Assembly (NCBI GenBank): GCA_934401755.1
Contig: CAKRSU010000022.1
Location: 1 to 31,468 of the forward strand
Length of the DNA stretch: 31,468 nt
Direction: 5' to 3'
DNA from: an uncultured Oxalobacter sp.
Lineage (GTDB): Bacteria > Pseudomonadota > Gammaproteobacteria > Burkholderiales > Burkholderiaceae_D
The position numbers and the translations under genes are program-made. Below, piece after piece: positions 27,163-31,468 of this stretch. The notes beneath the pieces were generated by a model that saw only the letters and a program-made list of their open reading frames with translations, was not told the DNA's origin and made no database searches. How positions within the stretch are numbered: position 1 is the first letter of the stretch; every line of letters starts with the position of its first letter.

Positions 27163-28563
27163 TTAGAGCTTACGAATATCAACAAAATGCCCTGCAATCC
27201 CCGCTGCAGCGGCCATCGCAGGCGATACTAAATGCGTGCGACTATTTTGCCCTTGTCTCCCTTCAAAATTACGATTAGACGTTGAAGCACAACGTTCTCC
27301 TGGCGCTAAACGATCATCATTCATGGCCAAACACATCGAACATCCTGCTTCACGCCATTCAAATCCTGCATCAATGAAAATCTTATCAAGCCCTTCTTTT
27401 TCAGCCTGTTCTTTCACTAATCCCGATCCTGGTACAACTAAGGCAAGCTTAACATTAGGAGCTCGCTTCTTACCTTTGACAATTGCTGCTGCTGCACGCA
27501 TATCTTCTATGCGACCATTTGTGCAAGAACCAATAAATACTTTATCAATAGCAATGTCTTCCATTGGCGTTCCTGGTTCAAGGCCAATATATTTTAATGC
27601 GCGAATCATTGCGTCACGTCGAATTGGATCGTCTTCTTTAGCAGGATCTGGCACACGATCTTCAATAGAAACAACCATTTCGGGAGAAGTTCCCCATGTT
27701 ACTTGAGGACGAATTGAAGAAGCATCAAGCTCAACGGTAATATCAAACTGTGCATCTGGATCAGAATGTAATGTCTTCCAATAGGTAACGGCTTTATCCC
27801 ATTGATCGCCTTTCGGGGCATATGGACGCCCTTTAACATAATCAATCGTCGTTTGATCAACAGCAACAAGTCCTGCTCTCGCCCCCGCTTCAATTGCCAT
27901 ATTGCAAAGCGTCATACGTCCTTCCATTGAAAGAGCTCGAATAGCAGAACCAGCAAATTCCATTGCACACCCAGTGCCACCCGCCGTTCCAATTTTACCG
28001 ATAATCGCTAATGCAATATCTTTGGCTGATACCCCTTTTTGCAAGGTACCTTCAACTTTGACAAGCATCGTCTTCATTTTTCGTGCCAACAAAGTCTGAG
28101 TTGCCAAGACATGCTCAACTTCTGAAGTACCAATACCATGGGCCAATGCCCCAAATGCACCATGAGTTGCAGTATGAGAATCACCACAAACGACAGTCAT
28201 ACCGGGTAATGTTGCCCCTTGTTCAGGGCCAATAACATGAACAATACCTTGACGTTTATCGTGCATATCAAAATATGTTAGACAAAACTCTTTCGCATTA
28301 GCATCTAATGTTTCAATCTGCAAACGTGAAACTGGATCTTTAATCGGACCTTGACGATCCTGTGTTGATACATTGTGATCGGCTACAAGCAAATTAGCAG
28401 AATTACGCCATGGCTTACGTCCTGCCATACGTAATCCTTCAAATGCCTGAGGACTCGTCACTTCATGAAGTAATTGTCTATCAATATAAAGAATTGTTGT
28501 GCCGTCTTCTTCTGTTTCTACGACGTGGGATTCCCAGAGTTTATCGTAAAGGGTTTTCGCCAT
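27163..28563 (-). CDS. leuC: 3-isopropylmalate dehydratase large subunit
   Basis: Aconitase-family subunit that carries the 4Fe-4S cluster and, with LeuD, isomerises isopropylmalate. [29 protein letters not shown] is recognisable in two adjoining motifs, and the cluster cysteines lie in GSCTNGR and CSMCLAM. Length 466 aa is usual. No good Shine-Dalgarno precedes the start. It is the first gene of the leuC-leuD-leuB-asd unit; leuA is not adjacent. A possible extended -10 promoter lies about 36 bp upstream. Confidence 0.98.
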   Translation of the reverse strand: MAKTLYDKLWESHVVETEEDGTTILYIDRQLLHEVTSPQAFEGLRMAGRKPWRNSANLLVADHNVSTQDRQGPIKDPVSRLQIETLDANAKEFCLTYFDMHDKRQGIVHVIGPEQGATLPGMTVVCGDSHTATHGAFGALAHGIGTSEVEHVLATQTLLARKMKTMLVKVEGTLQKGVSAKDIALAIIGKIGTAGGTGCAMEFAGSAIRALSMEGRMTLCNMAIEAGARAGLVAVDQTTIDYVKGRPYAPKGDQWDKAVTYWKTLHSDPDAQFDITVELDASSIRPQVTWGTSPEMVVSIEDRVPDPAKEDDPIRRDAMIRALKYIGLEPGTPMEDIAIDKVFIGSCTNGRIEDMRAAAAIVKGKKRAPNVKLALVVPGSGLVKEQAEKEGLDKIFIDAGFEWREAGCSMCLAMNDDRLAPGERCASTSNRNFEGRQGQNSRTHLVSPAMAAAAGIAGHFVDIRKL

Positions 28564-28598
28564 GATGGTATTTTAGTTGTTGTTTTGAATAGCTTTTA

Positions 28599-28607
28599 AT
28601 TATGCCA
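28599..28607 (-). promoter_or_regulatory. Candidate extended -10 promoter for leuC
   Basis: On the minus strand TGGCATAAT (TG, one base, then CATAAT) stands about 36 bp before the leuC start; no convincing -35 is present, as extended -10 promoters allow. The rest of the 280-bp gap between leuC and the autotransporter holds the terminator at 28763-28796 and an unexplained open frame without a good start. No leucine-rich leader peptide was found. Confidence 0.4.
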
Positions 28608-28762
28608 CATTTAACATATCTCCGGTTATGCTCACTTTCTAGATCTCCTTATGCAAACCCATCATTGATTTTCCAGTTTCACCCGCATACTTATTTTTAA
28701 AGCGTGCTTTGTCGAATGAATGAAATGATGGATTAGCATAAAAAGTATCACTGCCTAAAAAG

Positions 28763-28796
28763 AAAAGAGCACCGCCTTGAAAGGAAGTGCTCTTTT
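28763..28796 (-). terminator. Intrinsic terminator after the autotransporter gene
   Basis: Arms 28763-28772 and 28787-28796 (AAAAGAGCAC and its complement) form a perfect 10-bp stem; on the minus strand it is followed by TCTTTTT-type sequence, and on plus by TTTTTTT, so it can act in both directions. It starts 47 bp after the autotransporter stop. Confidence 0.75.
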
Positions 28797-28843
28797 TTTC
28801 TGGGAACAACGATAAAAATGAAAAGTGTTAAACGTGCAAATGC

Positions 28844-31456
28844 TTAGAAGCTGTATCTCATCCCTGCAGAAATTTGATAGGTGGTTCTAACCGGGTTCCC
28901 ACTGGTGGTTTCGGCTTCTCCGTAGAATGAGAGGTTTTTGTTGAGGTTATAGGTACCGCCAATAGCAAATTCTCCCCATGTTCCGCCCATGTCTTCGTGG
29001 TATTTACGACTAATGCCGTCTTTAGAGGCTTTGGTTCTTGCATCGCCTTCCCAATCGTTAAGGACGGAGGCTTTGATGTAGGCACTGCTGGTTTTGTCTG
29101 GAGAAACCCAACCAGCTGCAAGGCCAACTCGTCCAACAGCGGTTTTGATGGCGTCTTGGTTGATTTTGACACCGCGGTTGGTTTTGTAGGTGACGCTATC
29201 CAAATGCCCATAGGTGAATTCGGCTTGGGGTTCGATGTAGTAGTTGGTGTTGTTTATCCCAATTCTCCAGCCGTATTCCGCAGAGATGGAGGTGCCTTCG
29301 GTATGGTAGGAGCCTTTGGTTTTTAGGCCACTATCGCTTCTAAGGTCGTAGTCGCTTTGGAGGTGTTGGCGTTTGACGATGACGTCGATGAATTGTCCGT
29401 CATTGTTAAGCCATGATCCATAAAGGCCAAAGGTGTAGTTTTTGTCATCGGAGTCACCATGTCTTAAGGTGCCCTCTCCATCGGTATAGGAGGCGGTTCC
29501 CCCAACGATGAAGTTGCCAATACGGTGGTCTATCCCAGCTTGGAGGGTTTGGTAGGTGTTGTGGATGTTTTTGTATTGGCTTTGTCCAGCGATAATACGT
29601 GCCCAAGCACCATCACTATTTGGCATGGTTCTAAGGTCACCCATGCGTTTGTCGAGGTCATTGGTTTGAGCTCTAAAGACGAGGAAGTTGTTGGCCGCAA
29701 GGTTGGTTAATGCAGAAAGTGTGCTGTTTTTCTGTTCTTTGACGTTGGTGATGGCATCATTGATGCTGGTCCAGGTTAATGCACCGGCAACATCGCCTTC
29801 GGCAACATGGTTAGTGACGTTAGCATCGGTTGCTTGAATGTGGCTCGAGAGGTTTTGCATCGCAGTTTGTGCATTGTTGATGTTGTCTGCGGTGATGCCG
29901 GTGTAGTTGACGTTGAGTTTGGCGTTTTCAGCATTGTTGGCAGTAACACTACCAGCTTGGAAGGTGTCATCGCCCTTGGCAACGGTGGCAAGGTTGATGT
30001 TGGCGTTACCGCTTAGGGTGTTGGCTTTAACTTGAGTGTCGGTACCGTTGATGTTGATTTGGGCATTGTCAACAGCCATTTTGTCGATGTTGATGACTTT
30101 GGTAGTATCGCTGACGTTGATGGCTGCGTTATTAACTGTTATGTTGTTAACGAAGCTATCTCCTGTGGCATTCCATGCTGCACCATCAGCGATGGTGAGG
30201 TTAAAGCCGGTGACGTTGCCATGATAAGGCGGAGCTTGAAGTTCAGTGGAAGTAATATATTTACCATCCACTTTATATTCTTGATAGGCTTTACCGGTCC
30301 AAGCCGAGTTTTCTCCAGTTAGATTGATATTCACATTGGCATTGATGATTTTGCCACTGTTTTGAGCATCTCCAGGAGTATTAGGCGTTTCAAAGACAAT
30401 ATCACCATTTAATACGGTGCTGTGTTTACCATCAGTGTTGATGTTCATGGTGGAATTACCGCGAACATCAATAACATGGTCAGCATTGACGGTCAGATTA
30501 CCATTGACATTCATCAAACCATTGGAAAAGGCGGATAAACCTAAACCATCTTTTGTTTTATTGGTGATGTTGATGGTATCTGCGGTGAGATTGACGGTCG
30601 CACGATTATCCGGAGCAGTGGCGGTTTCTGTGTTATTTTGTACGTGAACGCCAAATGCTCCATTAGATGTGATATTAAGTGTTTCAGCTTTGATATCTAC
30701 TTTGGTATCTGAAGCTAATGCCATGATGGCAGCCTCATTTCCACCATTAACGGTTACATTGCCAGTTGCATTGATTGCAATTTCTCCACCATAGTCTGCC
30801 TCAATAGTGCGAGTTTTACCTGTAACGGTTAAATTATCGACATTGATGGTTGCTTTTGTGGTGTCATGTTTTTTCGTTACATGTCCATATTTATCCACTT
30901 CATCTCGCTGTACAAGAATACCTACACTACTTTCCCCTGTAAGGTTAGCAGTATTTGCTGTAACTTCGATATGAGCACCATATGCGGCCAATCCGCCTAT
31001 CGTACCTAAAATATCTGCTTTTGTACTTTCAATAGTAACAGAGGTATTTTCATCACTGCCACCTCTTGCATCAATACCATAACCTCTAGAAGAAATTTCT
31101 GCGTCAGTTGCCCTAATGATAATACTACTATCATTTCTGGCATTAATACCTTTTTTGTTACTATCTTTGTTTTCGATCGTAACTTTCCCAGTCCCATCGC
31201 CAATAGTTCCATCTTTTAAAGGTTCTTTATTTCCATCTGCATCGGTTGCAGTATAAAAGTCTCCATCAGCAGTAATACCGGCATAATTGAGATCTTCGGC
31301 CATCGCAGCAGAACCAGCCAGCATAGAAGTTCCCAATAGAACCGCACTGATAGCGAGTTTGAGCTTTTTGGATTTGCCTTGGGTTTTGATGTGTTCGCCA
31401 CCAACAACGAACATGCCTTTGGTTTTATTGAAGACGACTTTGAATATCCGGTTCAT
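28844..31456 (-). CDS. ESPR-type autotransporter (type Va secretion), orphan
   Basis: Surface or secreted protein that exports its own passenger through a C-terminal outer-membrane barrel. The 870-aa protein opens with an extended signal peptide region (MNRIFKVVFN, then VVGGEHIKTQGKSKK), a hydrophobic core and probable cleavage after Ala53 (SAAMA). The passenger (about 54-560) is rich in Thr/Asn/Asp/Val beta-helix-like repeats such as NLTVTG, TLNITS and TINITN; no protease triad or RGD was seen. A linker/helix (about 560-612) leads into the barrel (about 615-870), which ends GMRYSF with terminal Phe as expected. AAGGA 7 nt upstream supports the start. Function of the passenger (adhesin or other) is not predictable. 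The downstream two thirds is C/A-rich on the coding strand, unlike the neighbours. Confidence 0.93.
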   Translation of the reverse strand: MNRIFKVVFNKTKGMFVVGGEHIKTQGKSKKLKLAISAVLLGTSMLAGSAAMAEDLNYAGITADGDFYTATDADGNKEPLKDGTIGDGTGKVTIENKDSNKKGINARNDSSIIIRATDAEISSRGYGIDARGGSDENTSVTIESTKADILGTIGGLAAYGAHIEVTANTANLTGESSVGILVQRDEVDKYGHVTKKHDTTKATINVDNLTVTGKTRTIEADYGGEIAINATGNVTVNGGNEAAIMALASDTKVDIKAETLNITSNGAFGVHVQNNTETATAPDNRATVNLTADTINITNKTKDGLGLSAFSNGLMNVNGNLTVNADHVIDVRGNSTMNINTDGKHSTVLNGDIVFETPNTPGDAQNSGKIINANVNINLTGENSAWTGKAYQEYKVDGKYITSTELQAPPYHGNVTGFNLTIADGAAWNATGDSFVNNITVNNAAINVSDTTKVINIDKMAVDNAQININGTDTQVKANTLSGNANINLATVAKGDDTFQAGSVTANNAENAKLNVNYTGITADNINNAQTAMQNLSSHIQATDANVTNHVAEGDVAGALTWTSINDAITNVKEQKNSTLSALTNLAANNFLVFRAQTNDLDKRMGDLRTMPNSDGAWARIIAGQSQYKNIHNTYQTLQAGIDHRIGNFIVGGTASYTDGEGTLRHGDSDDKNYTFGLYGSWLNNDGQFIDVIVKRQHLQSDYDLRSDSGLKTKGSYHTEGTSISAEYGWRIGINNTNYYIEPQAEFTYGHLDSVTYKTNRGVKINQDAIKTAVGRVGLAAGWVSPDKTSSAYIKASVLNDWEGDARTKASKDGISRKYHEDMGGTWGEFAIGGTYNLNKNLSFYGEAETTSGNPVRTTYQISAGMRYSF

Positions 31457-31463
31457 GTATGGA

Positions 31464-31468
31464 TCCTT
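31464..31468 (-). promoter_or_regulatory. Ribosome binding site of the autotransporter
   Basis: AAGGA on the minus strand, 7 nt before the ATG at 31456; it fixes the start that preserves the full ESPR. The promoter lies outside the window. Confidence 0.7.

Noticed and set aside
27236..27706. Plus-strand open frame of 156 codons antisense to leuC
   Set aside because: leuC is unambiguous over the whole stretch; the antisense frame has no family features and is a shadow.
28564..28760. Leucine attenuator or leader peptide upstream of leuC
   Set aside because: A short frame (GTG AGC ATA to GCA TAA) follows AAGGAG but has only one leucine codon, and no terminator/antiterminator pair lies before leuC.
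28997..29326. Plus-strand open frame of about 109 codons antisense to the autotransporter barrel, with others at 29525-30322
   Set aside because: They lie wholly inside a well-supported gene and reflect its skewed C/A-rich coding; no ribosome sites or recognisable domains.
1..31468. CRISPR array, prophage, toxin-antitoxin, restriction or other defence locus
   Set aside because: No regularly spaced repeats and no recognisable genes of these kinds; the window is almost entirely housekeeping genes.

Overview
The window looks like the core chromosome of a low-GC betaproteobacterium, probably a Burkholderiales/Alcaligenaceae-type lineage with a reduced or host-associated genome. The evidence is gene order (leuC-leuD-leuB-asd-truA-trpF-trpB-trpA-accD-folC-dedD-cvpA-purF; lepA-lepB-rnc-era-recO-pdxJ-acpS-nagZ; uvrC-pgsA-tRNA-Gly-tRNA-Cys), a GreB with the acidic N-terminal extension I associate with betaproteobacteria, and a small open frame between leuC and leuD where that group often has an entericidin-like gene. 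The genus is not determined. Every cellular gene is on the minus strand; only an IS transposase is on plus.

Layout from left to right. (1) 10-1342: an apparently complete ISL3-family insertion sequence, about 20 bp from the 3' end of a tRNA operon. (2) 1363-1707: tRNA-Cys and two identical tRNA-Gly genes (transcribed Gly, Gly, Cys) behind a near-perfect sigma70 promoter. (3) 1720-11915: pgsA, uvrC, nagZ, acpS, pdxJ, recO, era, rnc, lepB, lepA, a tightly packed housekeeping run transcribed from lepA towards pgsA (phospholipid synthesis, nucleotide excision repair, cell-wall recycling, carrier-protein activation, vitamin B6, recombination, ribosome and RNA maturation, signal peptidase, translation factor). 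(4) 12150-14991: a YgiQ-type radical SAM protein and greB. (5) 15010-23861: purF, cvpA, a dedD-like gene, folC, accD, trpA, trpB, trpF, truA, broken by intrinsic terminators after purF and after accD. (6) 23942-28563: asd, leuB, leuD, a tiny ORF, leuC: aspartate semialdehyde dehydrogenase plus the last steps of leucine synthesis, closed by a terminator after asd. (7) 28763-31456: an orphan ESPR-type autotransporter with its own terminator.

I see no CRISPR array, phage, toxin-antitoxin, restriction or defence locus, and nothing that qualifies as a wholly new system. The points most worth a second look are a DedD-like protein with no SPOR domain, the absence of fimV between asd and truA and of the rpoE/rseAB/mucD cluster before lepA, terminators or hairpins directly ahead of greB, folC and accD, the IS next to the tRNA operon, and a compositionally split autotransporter gene.
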